A DNA stretch of 64,000 nt from Bacteroidota bacterium (GCA_018267965.1 JAFDXK010000006.1:1-64000), one strand, 5' to 3'. Counted from the first letter of the stretch, positions 1 through 10,535 are shown. Numbers and translations are program-made. Notes: generated from the sequence alone by a model not told the origin.

Positions 1-2493
1 GGTATCAGCAGGGAACACTTTGAAGTCATGTTTAGGTACTACCACTTCAATGGTATCACGAATCACACAACCACTGTTACCTACAGTTTGTACAGAGTAT
101 GTAGTGCTCTTAGGTACATAAGCCAATGGCTGTTTTACTGTAGAATCTGACAACAACACACCAGGCAACCATTTTACAACAAATGGCTGATGAGGGGCAT
201 CGATAAAGTCAAATTTAAACACAGGGTGACTAAACGCAGATGTAATGTTTGCATTGGTATTCACACCACATACAGTTGTAACAAATGTATCAGCAGGTTT
301 GTATGCTAACGTTGAGAGGTATGTTGTAGGCATGAACTTAATAAGTGGCGGTGCACCTGTTATAGAACAGTTTACAACAACAGGGTTAAAAGAATAACAA
401 ATCTCTATCACGAGGTTTTGTGTTGTATCCCAATTGTATGGAGCATCAAAATTGAATTTATGCCATCCGTCAGGGAAGAATGTAGCACCCGGTGCGTTAT
501 AAACAGGTATCATACCAGTTTCAAAGCCTGTTGCTTTATTCAGTTCCTTCTTATTAGTACATTTCAATGAGATGGTCAGGTTATCATATTCAAAGTTGGC
601 AGGTGTTGAAGACTTCGCAGTTTCAAACGCCAGACTCTTGATTGTTGATGACCTCATTCCATAAGTCATAATTTCCTTGGCATTTACGAGGAATTGTTGC
701 CTGTATGACCGTACACTATTTAACAATATTGGAGTTGCAGCACCAACAGTATCATAAGCAAAATCAAACCCATAAACAGGCGAACCGTATATCGTAACAG
801 AATCTACTTCGGTTCCGGTATTAATAGCACCAACACCGCAAGGAATATTTCCTACAGGGCCTTTACCTGTAAGAGATGCATCCAATTGTAAATAATCAGG
901 ACGACACATAACAAAAGGGCTTGACTGAGGGAAAATATCAATCGTATTTGTTACGTCTTCAAACACAGTAACAGTGTCCCTGTTTTTACATGTACCGAGT
1001 AAATCAGGTGTAAATACTACATACGAGGTAGTGCTGTTTACATTGGATACAGGGTTAACAATTGTATCGTTTGACAAACCTACCGCAGGGCCACCATTTA
1101 CATCACTCCATTTTACATTATTTACAAATTCAGCTCCCTTTACAAATAATTGTACAGGATTAGGATTCAATTTACATACAGGCAAATCTTTACCTGCATC
1201 AAGTCCTTTTATTACCCTTATAAGAATAACGGTATAGTTCTTTAATACTATAGAGAAGCCTGAACCAACACAAGTAGAATCTTTCGATGTGATAATCAAA
1301 GTATGTTCACCGTAATCTGCAGTAGTTGGTGTCCAGTCAAAAGTACCTGATACACTTGAGGTACCCGCACCTGTTACATTAAATGTAGCTGAAGGAAAGA
1401 CACCAAGATTGGCTTCCATATATACCTGACTGGTAGAACTGCTAGACTGGCTATTTACACTAAAATTCAATTTACTGTCAGGACATACAAGCAAAGACTT
1501 CTTACCATTTTTGGTTATCAGCGAAGCATTAGCTATTTGTAATGGAGTGGTATCTATAGCCGGAGGCGGTGCAGAACATGCCAATATACTAACCATAGCA
1601 TCCCTCATAGTGTAACCTACCCTGGTACCGGTAGCCCTGTCATATTCTTCACAACGATATGACAACACAAACAACCCACCTTTAGTAGGTGTAAATGTTG
1701 CAGTACCTGTTGCAGAGTTTACGCTATAAGGATTAGCAGGATCAGATGCTATTGGATTTGTCAGGCTATAATTTTTAGGCGCTGTAGCATCATAAGCACA
1801 AGGGGCTGCAGGGCCTGTATTTAATGGTTGCTGATTAAACACAACCATAGAGTCTCCATTAATATCAAACGGACCATTCAAATATGTGGCAGGTTGATTT
1901 TGGCACAAGAACGGTAAAGGAGATATCAAGAAGCGAGGTGTACTGTTATTATACTTAATAACGTTGTTCAATCCTGCTTCAACATAAATATTAAGAGAGC
2001 TTGGATTTAAAAGATTCTCGATAGCAGGGTTTCGAGCACCATCAGTCCAACTGAATATCCAGTCGGCTTGTGCTGATGGCAAGATCGTTGTACCCTTAAA
2101 TCGGTGCCGGACGTAACCCGGTAAAGTAGCGGCGTTTGCAGGGTTCCTGCATGAATTTTGGGGTTTGAAAGCATCACACAATTCATCAAGAGTATCAATT
2201 TCAGGCGTATTCACACTAAGAAATGTATTGTACGCAGCAGCAACACTTCTGATTGTGATAGTAGTGGTTGTAGGTAAGTCGATACCTCCCTGGCAAGCCT
2301 TGTATATATCAAGTGTTACCTCATATTTATATTCGGTAGTACCTGTACAGCCATTCAGGCCGGCACCAATATAGGTCACATAAATGTCTGCAGCAGCATA
2401 GTGGCTGGCGTTTGCTTTGCCCGAAAACAAGAACAATAGCACAAAAAGTGCTATTGTTCTGATTGGGTTATATATCCTTTTATTTAGAGACAT
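1..2493 (-). CDS. Large secreted adhesin-like protein (gliding-motility-associated family), 3' end cut by window
   Basis: Open frame from an ATG at 2493 running off the left edge (831 codons visible, no stop). The product opens with a signal peptide (basic start, hydrophobic stretch, then ASH). The region after it resembles that of the next gene, so the two are paralogues. Beyond residue ~280 it is a series of Thr/Val/Pro-rich Ig/PKD-like modules with paired cysteines, ending in a 'CVIRDTIEVVVPK' type unit as in the neighbour. Families of this kind are exported by the type IX system and end in a gliding-motility-associated C-terminal sorting domain; that end lies outside the window, so export by this route is inferred from the paralogue. 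The substrate or function is unknown. Same strand as the downstream paralogue, 69 bp apart. Confidence 0.8.
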   Translation of the reverse strand, partial: MSLNKRIYNPIRTIALFVLLFLFSGKANASHYAAADIYVTYIGAGLNGCTGTTEYKYEVTLDIYKACQGGIDLPTTTTITIRSVAAAYNTFLSVNTPEIDTLDELCDAFKPQNSCRNPANAATLPGYVRHRFKGTTILPSAQADWIFSWTDGARNPAIENLLNPSSLNIYVEAGLNNVIKYNNSTPRFLISPLPFLCQNQPATYLNGPFDINGDSMVVFNQQPLNTGPAAPCAYDATAPKNYSLTNPIASDPANPYSVNSATGTATFTPTKGGLFVLSYRCEEYDRATGTRVGYTMRDAMVSILACSAPPPAIDTTPLQIANASLITKNGKKSLLVCPDSKLNFSVNSQSSSSTSQVYMEANLGVFPSATFNVTGAGTSSVSGTFDWTPTTADYGEHTLIITSKDSTCVGSGFSIVLKNYTVILIRVIKGLDAGKDLPVCKLNPNPVQLFVKGAEFVNNVKWSDVNGGPAVGLSNDTIVNPVSNVNSTTSYVVFTPDLLGTCKNRDTVTVFEDVTNTIDIFPQSSPFVMCRPDYLQLDASLTGKGPVGNIPCGVGAINTGTEVDSVTIYGSPVYGFDFAYDTVGAATPILLNSVRSYRQQFLVNAKEIMTYGMRSSTIKSLAFETAKSSTPANFEYDNLTISLKCTNKKELNKATGFETGMIPVYNAPGATFFPDGWHKFNFDAPYNWDTTQNLVIEICYSFNPVVVNCSITGAPPLIKFMPTTYLSTLAYKPADTFVTTVCGVNTNANITSAFSHPVFKFDFIDAPHQPFVVKWLPGVLLSDSTVKQPLAYVPKSTTYSVQTVGNSGCVIRDTIEVVVPKHDFKVFPADT

Positions 2494-2562
2494 GTTTTAT
2501 AGTTTTTCTAATCGTCTGAAATCATCGGTAATCAATCTAATCTCGTCTTAGTTAATCTATAA

Positions 2563-5511
2563 TTATCTAACCAGTGTTACATTTCCTTGTTTAGTGAACA
2601 CGCGGCCTGTTGGTGTTACAGCTTCTACAGCGTATACATAAACACCCATTGGCTGCGGCTCATCTTTGTATTTACCATCCCAACCTTTGTTGATGTCTGA
2701 TGTTTCAAACACTTTTTGTCCCCAACGGTTATAGATAGTAAATGATTTCAATGTAGCATCACCTTTGCGCAGTATTTTGAAAGTACCGTTATCTGTACCA
2801 GGAGCGAATGCATTAGGCACATCAAGTACGCTTTCTATAGATACCAGTACATTTACTTTAGCTGTAGCTGTACAACCTGCTTCTGTCATAGCTGTAACGT
2901 TATACAATGTATTAACATCAGGTTTCGCTACAGGGTTAGAAATAGTTGCTTTGCTCAAACCTATTGGCGGGAACCAGCTGAAGTATGTACAGTTACCACC
3001 AGGTTCCATTTGGTAAGATTCACCAGGATAGATTCTTACTGAATCCGGCAAATCAACCAGAGCCTTAGGATGAACTGTTACTTTAACCTTAACAGTATCG
3101 TTACAAGCGTTAGTATCCACACCTGTTACAGTGTATACCTGAGTTACAGCAGGTGATACTATCGGATCTGTAGACGAAACGTCACTGATACGCAAGTCAG
3201 GAGACCAACGGAATGTTTTTGCACCGGCAGTTGTCAAGTGTAATTGAGCTTTTTCACCAGGGCATATTGCTGTATCGTTATTCACGTACAGGAATTTAGC
3301 AGGGTAAACAGTCAATTTAATATCATCACTGCCTTTACAACCTGCAGGTGTAGATGCAGTCAGTGTCAATGTATTAGTTTGGTTAGCCTTGAATATTGGG
3401 TTAGCAATATTAGGATTATCTAATTGCGCACCAGGAGTCCACAACAACGTAAAGTTGTAGTTAGATGGCAATACCGTACTGTGTAACTGCATAGTATCAC
3501 CGAAACACATAGAAGCATCAGCATCTACAGTTACAGTAGGTACAGGTTGCAGGTCAATCTTCACAGATGTAGAATCATCCTTACATACACCGTAGCTGGC
3601 AACTAAAGTATAAGTGTTAGTTCCTATACCGATAGGTGTAATAGTTGGCGTAAGTATATTAGGATTACTGAAAGAACCCGGTAAACCTGTTGACTTCCAA
3701 AGGAAAGTATACCTTGAATCACCTGTTGCACGAATTGGAACTTGCGCACCATCACACACGGCTGTATCAGGATTGAGTATTTTGAAACCGGTCAATACAT
3801 CAACAACTACAGTATCGAAACCTTTACATTGGTTAGCAGTAGAAGTTAAAACTACACGATATGTAATAGTATTCTTAGGCGTAGATTTTGGAGCTGTTTT
3901 AGTACTATCATCCAAATAAGTGGATGGACTAAATTTCGCTTTATATGTTACACCTGGAGGAGGATTCACTTTCAAATCCAAAATAACAGGATTATCAGGA
4001 CAAGTTACTGTATCCTTAAGAGGCGTAAAGTTCAAACCAGGAAGTACACTCACCAATACAGTATCCTTGTTGTTAGGACAGAAGCTGCTGGCTTGTGATG
4101 TTACCACATATCTTGTAGCTAACAATGGAGTAGCTACCGGGCTTGTACAGTTAGTACAGCTTAAAGAAGTAATAGGTGAGCCGCCAGGTAAAACAGACCA
4201 AACATAGTTACCACCACCAGTAGCAGTCAGGTAAGCTGTTTCACCGGGACATACTGAAGTATCAGGTACAGCTAGTGTAGGAGCCCAAGTATATATAGGC
4301 ACAGTAAATGTATAGTAAAGCATGATACCCGGAGGTTCACACGTAGAGTCTTTTGCGGTTACGATAAAGTTTTTCAAACCAACATCAGCAAGTGTAGGCG
4401 TCCATGTAAAGTGTCCGCGAACAGAATCTTTTTTCTGGTTGGTATAGGTAATGTTAGCTGCAGGAATAGCAAGCGAATGGTTATCATCTATAATTAATAT
4501 AGTCTTGCTTTGCGCATGTTTCAGGTAAAACTCATAATCTAATTGCTGGCCAACACAAGCGTTAACGCGGTTGCTAGCCCAACTACCACCTGTAATTGAA
4601 GCTATATCGACATTAAATGTAGGGCCTGTTGAAGAACAATCCAGTACCTGTATTTGTACGTCACGCATAATCCATCCGATAAGCACACCATTACGGTATT
4701 CTTTTACCCTTGTCGTCAATACACTCGCACCCTTTTGGGCAGCTGTGAAGTTCATCTGACCAGTTGCTGCATTACAAGTAAACGTCACATTTGTTTGGAA
4801 CGGGTTATTAGGAATACTGAGCGGAGGCACCTGTGTCGTTAACGTCAGGTTAGTACCTGGTCCGCAGGTACCACTCGCATCCATGGGGTTGATGACCTCC
4901 GTAGATAAGGAGTCTCCATTCGGGTCAATAGCACCATTATTATAGGAGTACGGCTGATTGACGCACACATACGGTATCGGTTTTATCGAGAAATACGGGG
5001 AGGAGTTACCCTGGAAATTATTATCAAATGTTGTTTCAATATACAATAGCCCGCCCGGGATATTATTCGTCGAATTTCGGGCACTTACCGCGACCGAAAA
5101 CTTCCAGTTGTTACACCTGAATGGCAGGGTATAAATGTAATAATACCACCACTCCTGATAACCCGGAAGGGTTGAAGAAGGGTTGATACATTTGTTCGGA
5201 TAAGCCGAACAACCTGCTGATACAGGGTCTCCATTAGCACCACCACCAGGCAACGGACCTGTCCATTGGTTCATACTCACAGTAAGCGATGACGATGTAC
5301 ATGTGTTAGATATACACAGGCTCTCGTTAGAGGCAGCCGGAATACCTGTACAGTCACGATAGAATTTGAAGAATATACGATAGGTAGAGTCACCTAACCA
5401 TTCGTATATTACTTCACCACCTGCAGCGTGAGATGCTTTGGCCGTGTTTGGGGTTAACGCAAAACTGAGTATTGCGAAACTAATAAGGAGAAAAGAGTGT
5501 AACTTTCTCAT
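2563..5511 (-). CDS. Secreted multi-domain protein with gliding-motility-associated C-terminal (T9SS) domain
   Basis: 982 aa. The ATG at 5511 is chosen over the upstream in-frame one at 5571 because it starts directly with a good signal peptide (MRKLHSFLLISFAILSFAL... ending AKASH). After the signal comes a Cys-rich N-terminal domain with the motif 'GEVIYEWLGDSTYRIFFKF', then about five PKD/Ig-like repeats. Each repeat carries a 'D(T/A)xxCPGE or CxGD' entry and an 'xxTYxVT' exit. The last ~85 residues (VPNAFAPGTDNG, YNRWGQKVFE, GWDGKYK, GVYVYAVE) are the gliding-motility-associated C-terminal domain, a type IX secretion sorting signal of the type B class. Cell-surface or secreted location is expected. 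The ligand is unknown. Long low-charge repeat architecture suggests an adhesin. Confidence 0.88.
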   Translation of the reverse strand: MRKLHSFLLISFAILSFALTPNTAKASHAAGGEVIYEWLGDSTYRIFFKFYRDCTGIPAASNESLCISNTCTSSSLTVSMNQWTGPLPGGGANGDPVSAGCSAYPNKCINPSSTLPGYQEWWYYYIYTLPFRCNNWKFSVAVSARNSTNNIPGGLLYIETTFDNNFQGNSSPYFSIKPIPYVCVNQPYSYNNGAIDPNGDSLSTEVINPMDASGTCGPGTNLTLTTQVPPLSIPNNPFQTNVTFTCNAATGQMNFTAAQKGASVLTTRVKEYRNGVLIGWIMRDVQIQVLDCSSTGPTFNVDIASITGGSWASNRVNACVGQQLDYEFYLKHAQSKTILIIDDNHSLAIPAANITYTNQKKDSVRGHFTWTPTLADVGLKNFIVTAKDSTCEPPGIMLYYTFTVPIYTWAPTLAVPDTSVCPGETAYLTATGGGNYVWSVLPGGSPITSLSCTNCTSPVATPLLATRYVVTSQASSFCPNNKDTVLVSVLPGLNFTPLKDTVTCPDNPVILDLKVNPPPGVTYKAKFSPSTYLDDSTKTAPKSTPKNTITYRVVLTSTANQCKGFDTVVVDVLTGFKILNPDTAVCDGAQVPIRATGDSRYTFLWKSTGLPGSFSNPNILTPTITPIGIGTNTYTLVASYGVCKDDSTSVKIDLQPVPTVTVDADASMCFGDTMQLHSTVLPSNYNFTLLWTPGAQLDNPNIANPIFKANQTNTLTLTASTPAGCKGSDDIKLTVYPAKFLYVNNDTAICPGEKAQLHLTTAGAKTFRWSPDLRISDVSSTDPIVSPAVTQVYTVTGVDTNACNDTVKVKVTVHPKALVDLPDSVRIYPGESYQMEPGGNCTYFSWFPPIGLSKATISNPVAKPDVNTLYNVTAMTEAGCTATAKVNVLVSIESVLDVPNAFAPGTDNGTFKILRKGDATLKSFTIYNRWGQKVFETSDINKGWDGKYKDEPQPMGVYVYAVEAVTPTGRVFTKQGNVTLVR

Positions 5512-5677
5512 ATTGCGACGTTGTTTTAAAACGGTTAAATCTTTACTAAAATATTGCTTGGTAAAATACAACTTTTTTATATTCCAAACAAACCTTTTTT
5601 TATACCTGTCAAGCTACTATATATTGTTCTTTAACTGAATATTAATCTTTCGAGATATCCTTCCAACCACAAAGACA

Positions 5678-6709
5678 TTAATCAGTTTTTAATGGTTGGG
5701 GAAAATTCCAAAATTTTTTAACTTTTTCTGACAAATGGATCATATCTAAATTTTTCATACACTTAAAGTGCCCCTTTGGACACTTATTATATCCAATTTT
5801 ACTGCATGGGTGGCACCAAAGCGACTTATTTTCCAAGATTAATGACAGCGGCTCAGGCTTACTCTTCAAATCATTAGTACCATAATATGGGAACATGCCC
5901 ATTTCGGGGCTGGTGTTGCCCCAAAGCGATATTAATGGTTTATGATATGCAGCTGCTATATGCATCAGCCCGGTATCATTACTGATAACCACTTTGGCAT
6001 GCCTCACCAGCCAGGCCGATTCATTCAGATTGAACTTTCCGCAGGAATTATACACCCTCATGCCAAAACCTTCAGCTATTTTCTGCCCTTCGTCCCTATC
6101 CTCAGGCCCGCCCAATAATATGACCGGGTATTGAGTAATAGATAAGAACTCCCTCCATTTATCTACGGGTAGTTTTTTAGTATTCATCGAACCACCTATT
6201 ACGCAACCCACATACCCTGCCCAATGGCTCATAGGTATATCATTGTTTTTGAGGTTGGCGGATTCAGGTATAAAATAATCCAGGCCGTAACCATCATTCT
6301 TTATGCCTAATAACTTAAGCGTCTGAAAATAGCGCTCCACAATACTTTCATCGGGCATAATGCTTTTTATCCTGAGGTTCACCAATATCCATTTACGAAT
6401 ATTGAGCTTAGGAAAAGAGAAACTATCTACACCTAATGCTTTCTTCACCCGAAGTGTGCGGATATTGTGATGCAAATCGAAAACATAATCATAGTTCTCT
6501 TTCTTTAAATCAGCAATCACTTTGTCCAGGTCATCTTCTAAATAATGCAGCTTATCTATATAAGGATTATGAGCTACCACGGCCCTGAATGAAGCCTTGG
6601 TCAGGTAATGCACTTGTATGCCCGGTATTTGCTGCTTAAGGCAACGAATAACGGGTGTAGTCAACACAATATCGCCTATGGAAGAAAAACGGACAATCAG
6701 CACTTTCAT
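5678..6709 (-). CDS. Glycosyltransferase family 9 (LPS heptosyltransferase-like)
   Basis: 343 aa. Opens with the GT9 signature MKVLIVRFSSIGDIVLTTPV and has the second Rossmann domain with the nucleotide-sugar motif 'VISNDTGLMHIAAAYHKPLI' followed by 'LWGNTSPEMGMFPY'. GT9 enzymes transfer heptose or related sugars to the lipid A core at the cytoplasmic face of the inner membrane. A 'CHPCSKIGYNKCPKGHFKCM' cysteine cluster lies near the C-terminus, as often seen in Bacteroidota members. The exact sugar and acceptor cannot be read from sequence. ATG at 6709 is the only sensible start. Confidence 0.88.
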   Translation of the reverse strand: MKVLIVRFSSIGDIVLTTPVIRCLKQQIPGIQVHYLTKASFRAVVAHNPYIDKLHYLEDDLDKVIADLKKENYDYVFDLHHNIRTLRVKKALGVDSFSFPKLNIRKWILVNLRIKSIMPDESIVERYFQTLKLLGIKNDGYGLDYFIPESANLKNNDIPMSHWAGYVGCVIGGSMNTKKLPVDKWREFLSITQYPVILLGGPEDRDEGQKIAEGFGMRVYNSCGKFNLNESAWLVRHAKVVISNDTGLMHIAAAYHKPLISLWGNTSPEMGMFPYYGTNDLKSKPEPLSLILENKSLWCHPCSKIGYNKCPKGHFKCMKNLDMIHLSEKVKKFWNFPQPLKTD

Positions 6710-6771
6710 ACCTGCAACCTACGAAACAGATATAAATACACTTCAAGAATTTATCAATGCCGTGTTAATAA

Positions 6772-7767
6772 TTACCAATGCTCTGCATACTTCAATTCGC
6801 ACCAGGCCTTTTCCTCCAGCACACCCAATGCTTCTTTGGCGGCTGTGCTTAATCCTAAAATGCAATTGAAATATTGTTTGGTATCGGGTATCGGCCCTAT
6901 CACCTTTACAAATATATATTTATTCGTACCCGGGTTATACACCTTTACTGCTGTGCCTTTGGGCAGTGTGCGGTGAAATGCAAAAAATGTTTTAGAACTG
7001 GTGGGTTTACCTGCATTATCAAAAAAGGCGACTGTACCTTTTTCTTCAGTTACGTTTTGTTCGTTCTTTGTTTGAGCCATATATACCCTGCCTCCGGGGC
7101 CCAGTGTATCTGCCCATACGGTGTCTCTCGCCAGCTCAGTAGCCATAGTGCCATCAGGCAGTTTGATAGATTTCGTGATGAGCCTTACGGTGTATTTACT
7201 ATTACTGTCGACAGTCTTTTTTGTGATAACAGGCTTGGCAGGAACTTCAACAGGTTTGCTTTGCGGCATACCATGTATAGCACCTTCATTCTTAGTGGAC
7301 GGTGAGCTATTCGTCGCATCAAATAATATCCATCCTACTTTTAATTGTTGTCCGTCTTCAACGGTATTATCAGGCATGCCATTCATTTCCTGTATCACGT
7401 ATTGAGATACACCTGCTTTCTTACTGATGCGCGATAATGATTCTCCATTGCTGACTGTATAATATGCTACCCTGCTGTCTGATGCATTGGCAGGCTGTGT
7501 GGTAACAAAATTATATGCGCCAACAGGCACATACATAATGCTGCCATCCTGCAATGTACTTTGATACCCTACACCATTTTCATCTGCCAGCATAGCGGGC
7601 GGCACATGATAACGCCTGGCGAGTTGGAAAACAGTTTCGCCCTGAGATACATGGTGCTCGATAAACCATTTATCATTTCGGGATACGATTTTAAGCCTGT
7701 CTTTTTTTTGTGCAAAAAGAGTAACGGAGAAAAAGCAAAGTAATGCGGCAATCAAGAATTTCTGCAT
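6772..7767 (-). CDS. Secreted LysM-repeat protein with C-terminal RlpA-like/double-psi barrel region
   Basis: 331 aa from ATG 7767. A longer in-frame start at 7878 would run into the upstream gene and lacks a signal peptide, whereas 7767 gives MQKFLIAALLCFFSVTLFAQ. Two LysM modules follow (about residues 36-90 'HHVSQGETVFQLARRYHVPP' and 103-155 'YTVSNGESLSRISKKAGVSQ'), which bind peptidoglycan. After a Ser/Pro/Lys linker the last ~120 residues ('EEKGTVAFFDNAGKP', 'LPKGTAVKVYNPGTNKYIFVK', 'LGLSTAAKEALG') resemble the double-psi beta-barrel of RlpA-type proteins. A periplasmic cell-wall role is likely; whether it is a lytic enzyme or only a binding protein is open. Confidence 0.82.
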   Translation of the reverse strand: MQKFLIAALLCFFSVTLFAQKKDRLKIVSRNDKWFIEHHVSQGETVFQLARRYHVPPAMLADENGVGYQSTLQDGSIMYVPVGAYNFVTTQPANASDSRVAYYTVSNGESLSRISKKAGVSQYVIQEMNGMPDNTVEDGQQLKVGWILFDATNSSPSTKNEGAIHGMPQSKPVEVPAKPVITKKTVDSNSKYTVRLITKSIKLPDGTMATELARDTVWADTLGPGGRVYMAQTKNEQNVTEEKGTVAFFDNAGKPTSSKTFFAFHRTLPKGTAVKVYNPGTNKYIFVKVIGPIPDTKQYFNCILGLSTAAKEALGVLEEKAWCELKYAEHW

Positions 7768-7801
7768 AAGAACGGATTCCTGAGATATGAATGTACAAAT
7801 A

Positions 7802-9163
7802 TTATTCCCAATCTGCATCGGGTATCTCCATTCTGATGCGCCAGTGCTTGGGCAGGTAATTATTATAACGTTTGCCAATACTCTTTATCCAGCCGAGGCC
7901 CAGCCCGTTATAGGTTAGCAAAAACCAACCTTTATCATTTAACTGAATATCAGCTTCTTCTTTTTTAAGAAACTTTAACGCTTGCTCTTTATTCAGTTCT
8001 ATGGAAGGGATGCTCTTTGACCTGTGAATACTCAATGCCACGTCATGAGCTGGTAACCATTCTTTAGGTGTGGGTGTGCCTAATTGTGTACCAGTTTTAC
8101 GCAGATACACAAATTGCTTGAGTATATGATAATCCACCTCGTGGCTCAGATGTATAGCTACATAGTTTTCTTTATCCAATTGCAGACAAACGAAATCAGT
8201 ATCTAGCAAATGCTGTGTTTGCTCCTGTGCTTTTTTGTCTTGCAGGGTTTTATAGCGAATAGGTTTTAATTCATCTGCTTCTTCTTTCTTCTGCACCGCT
8301 GCTATAAAAAATCCTTCACCTTTTACTTTATCAGGACTGAATCGGTAACCATGCAATCCTTTCTTCGATTGTGTTTCTACTACACCCCACTCTGCCTGTG
8401 TTTTTACAGGCAATCCTTTTACTTCAAAGTTCTCGCTCAACCAATCCAGTATCTCTTCATCTTCCTGCGGGCTGTAACTGCAGGTAGCATATATCAACAC
8501 ACCACCTTCTTTCAATGCAGGCCATACATCTGCCAGTATACGCTGTTGCCGTTGACTGCACAACTGCACATTGGCTTCGCTCCATTCATCCAGTGCTCGT
8601 GCATCTTTGCGAAACAATCCCGAACCGCTGCAAGGTGCATCTACCACTATCACATCGAAATAACCCGTGAGCCTTCCAAAGTCTTTAGGGTCGTTACTGG
8701 TAACCCATGTATTCATATGCCCCCAACGGGTCATATTCTCTTCAAGTATACTAGCACGTGTGCGAATCACTTCATTACTCACCAATAAATCATCCTCACC
8801 CAAAAACGATGCAATCAAGGTACTCTTACCACCGGGTGCTGCACATAAATCAAGCACTCGTAACGGGCGATTATTCAACACTTCGCTACTCAACACCTGA
8901 TGCAGAAACATACTCGATGCTTCCTGCACATAATAGGCCCCTGCGTGATAGAGCGGGTCTAAGGTAAACACAGGGCGCTCAGGCAAATACCTGCCACTTG
9001 CACACCAGGGCACTTGTTCATTATCGGCAAATGCAGCAGAATGTTTATGCGGATTTAACCTAACCGATGTAACAGCCGGATGGTTATGCGCTTCTATTAA
9101 AGCTTCACGATTGAAACCCTTAACATCATTTAGTTGCGCTAATAACTGCTCCGGTATATTCAT
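7802..9163 (-). CDS. RsmF/YebU-like 16S rRNA m5C methyltransferase (NOL1/NOP2/Sun family)
   Basis: 453 aa. SAM-binding motif 'LDLCAAPGGKSTLIASFLG' (around residue 104), then the two family cysteine motifs, 'VVDAPCSGSGLFRKD' and 'IYATCSYSPQEDEE'; the latter cysteine is the nucleophile attacking C6 of cytosine in this family. The C-terminal ~100 residues (ending 'NNYLPKHWRIRM') match the PUA-like RNA-binding tail of RsmF. So it probably makes a 5-methylcytosine in rRNA; the exact position is inferred from family only. Ends 34 bp before the LysM gene start, same strand. Confidence 0.9.
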   Translation of the reverse strand: MNIPEQLLAQLNDVKGFNREALIEAHNHPAVTSVRLNPHKHSAAFADNEQVPWCASGRYLPERPVFTLDPLYHAGAYYVQEASSMFLHQVLSSEVLNNRPLRVLDLCAAPGGKSTLIASFLGEDDLLVSNEVIRTRASILEENMTRWGHMNTWVTSNDPKDFGRLTGYFDVIVVDAPCSGSGLFRKDARALDEWSEANVQLCSQRQQRILADVWPALKEGGVLIYATCSYSPQEDEEILDWLSENFEVKGLPVKTQAEWGVVETQSKKGLHGYRFSPDKVKGEGFFIAAVQKKEEADELKPIRYKTLQDKKAQEQTQHLLDTDFVCLQLDKENYVAIHLSHEVDYHILKQFVYLRKTGTQLGTPTPKEWLPAHDVALSIHRSKSIPSIELNKEQALKFLKKEEADIQLNDKGWFLLTYNGLGLGWIKSIGKRYNNYLPKHWRIRMEIPDADWE

Positions 9164-9194
9164 TGCCGCATTGTCCTATTATCGCATTGCCGCA

Positions 9195-10535
9195 TTAAAA
9201 GACACCTGTATAATTAAACGGCGTTATTGCTTTCAGTTCTTTTTTGATGGCTGCACTTACTTTCAATCCATCTATAAACTTGTGCAGCGATTGCTTGTTA
9301 ATGCCGCCCTTACCACGTGTCAATTCTTTGAGTGCTTCGTATGGTTGTGGGTAATTTTCACGACGCAATACAGTTTGTATAGCCTCTGCACATACCGCCC
9401 AGTTATTATCAAGGTCTTGTAGCATCTTGTCTTTGTTCAGCAAGAGTTTACCCAAACCTTTTTCTAATGAACGCAAGGCAAGGAAACTATGCGCCATAGG
9501 CACACCTACGTTACGCAACACAGTGCTATCTGTAAGGTCGCGCTGCAAACGACTGATAGGCAGTTTAGCACTCAGATGTTCGTATATCGCATTAGCAATG
9601 CCTAAGTTGCCCTCTGCATTTTCAAAATCTATCGGGTTCACTTTATGCGGCATAGCACTACTACCCACCTCACCCGCTTTTGTTTTTTGTTTGAAGTATT
9701 CCACACTTATATAGCTCCACACATCACGTGCAAAATCTATCAGTATGGTATTGATGCGTTTCAGTGCATCGAACTGTGCGGCAAGATTATCGTAATGCTC
9801 TATCTGCGTTGTGTATTGCATACGCTCCAAGCCTATTTTGTTGTTCACAAAATCGTTGCCGAATTTCTCCCAGTTGGTTTTAGGGAACGCTACATGATGC
9901 GCGTTGAAATTGCCCGTAGCCCCGCCAAACTTAGCAGCAAACGGCACATGGCTCAATTGTTGCACCTGCCCTTCCAAACGTTCTATAAACACCAGCCATT
10001 CTTTACCCAGTGTAGTAGGCGACGCAGGCTGACCGTGCGTACGTGCCAGCATAGGAATACCCTTCCATTCCTTAGCTTGTTTTTTTAGTTGCAGTATGAT
10101 GTTTTGCAACGCAGGCAGGTATTGTTCTTCCAGTGCTTCTTTCCATAGCAATGGAGTAGCAGTATTATTTACATCCTGACTTGTAAGGCCAAAATGCACC
10201 CACTCTACCGCATCACCCGCACCCAGTTTGGCCAGCCTTTCTTTCAGGAAATACTCCACCGCTTTTACATCGTGGTTGGTAGTACGCTCGGTGAGTTTTA
10301 TTTGTTGTGCATCATCCTCGGTGAAGTTGAGGTATATCTCACGCAGCTTAGCAGGTTTTACGCTTGCAGGCAGTTTGAAAATCTTTTTCTCTGCCAGGAA
10401 GAGGAAATACTCTACCTCTACCCTTACACGGTAGCGTATAAGCCCAAACTCTGAAAAATAAGGAGCCAGTGTAGCCAGTTGGTTGCGGTAGCGGCCATCT
10501 ACCGGAGATATTGCTGTAAGATTTGTCAATTCCAT
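9195..10535 (-). CDS. purB: Adenylosuccinate lyase
   Basis: 446 aa. The ATG at 10535 gives MELTNLTAISPVDGRYR, the conserved start of PurB; a longer in-frame start at 10568 is less likely. The fumarase/aspartase signature 'GSSAMPHKVNPIDFENAEGN' is complete, and 'GLTSQDVNNTA' and 'ARTHGQPASPTTLGKE' carry further active-site residues. It cleaves SAICAR and adenylosuccinate in purine synthesis. A Bacteroidota -7 element (TATCTTTGC, 10565-10573 on the complement) lies about 30 nt upstream of the chosen ATG, which supports that start. Confidence 0.97.
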   Translation of the reverse strand: MELTNLTAISPVDGRYRNQLATLAPYFSEFGLIRYRVRVEVEYFLFLAEKKIFKLPASVKPAKLREIYLNFTEDDAQQIKLTERTTNHDVKAVEYFLKERLAKLGAGDAVEWVHFGLTSQDVNNTATPLLWKEALEEQYLPALQNIILQLKKQAKEWKGIPMLARTHGQPASPTTLGKEWLVFIERLEGQVQQLSHVPFAAKFGGATGNFNAHHVAFPKTNWEKFGNDFVNNKIGLERMQYTTQIEHYDNLAAQFDALKRINTILIDFARDVWSYISVEYFKQKTKAGEVGSSAMPHKVNPIDFENAEGNLGIANAIYEHLSAKLPISRLQRDLTDSTVLRNVGVPMAHSFLALRSLEKGLGKLLLNKDKMLQDLDNNWAVCAEAIQTVLRRENYPQPYEALKELTRGKGGINKQSLHKFIDGLKVSAAIKKELKAITPFNYTGVF

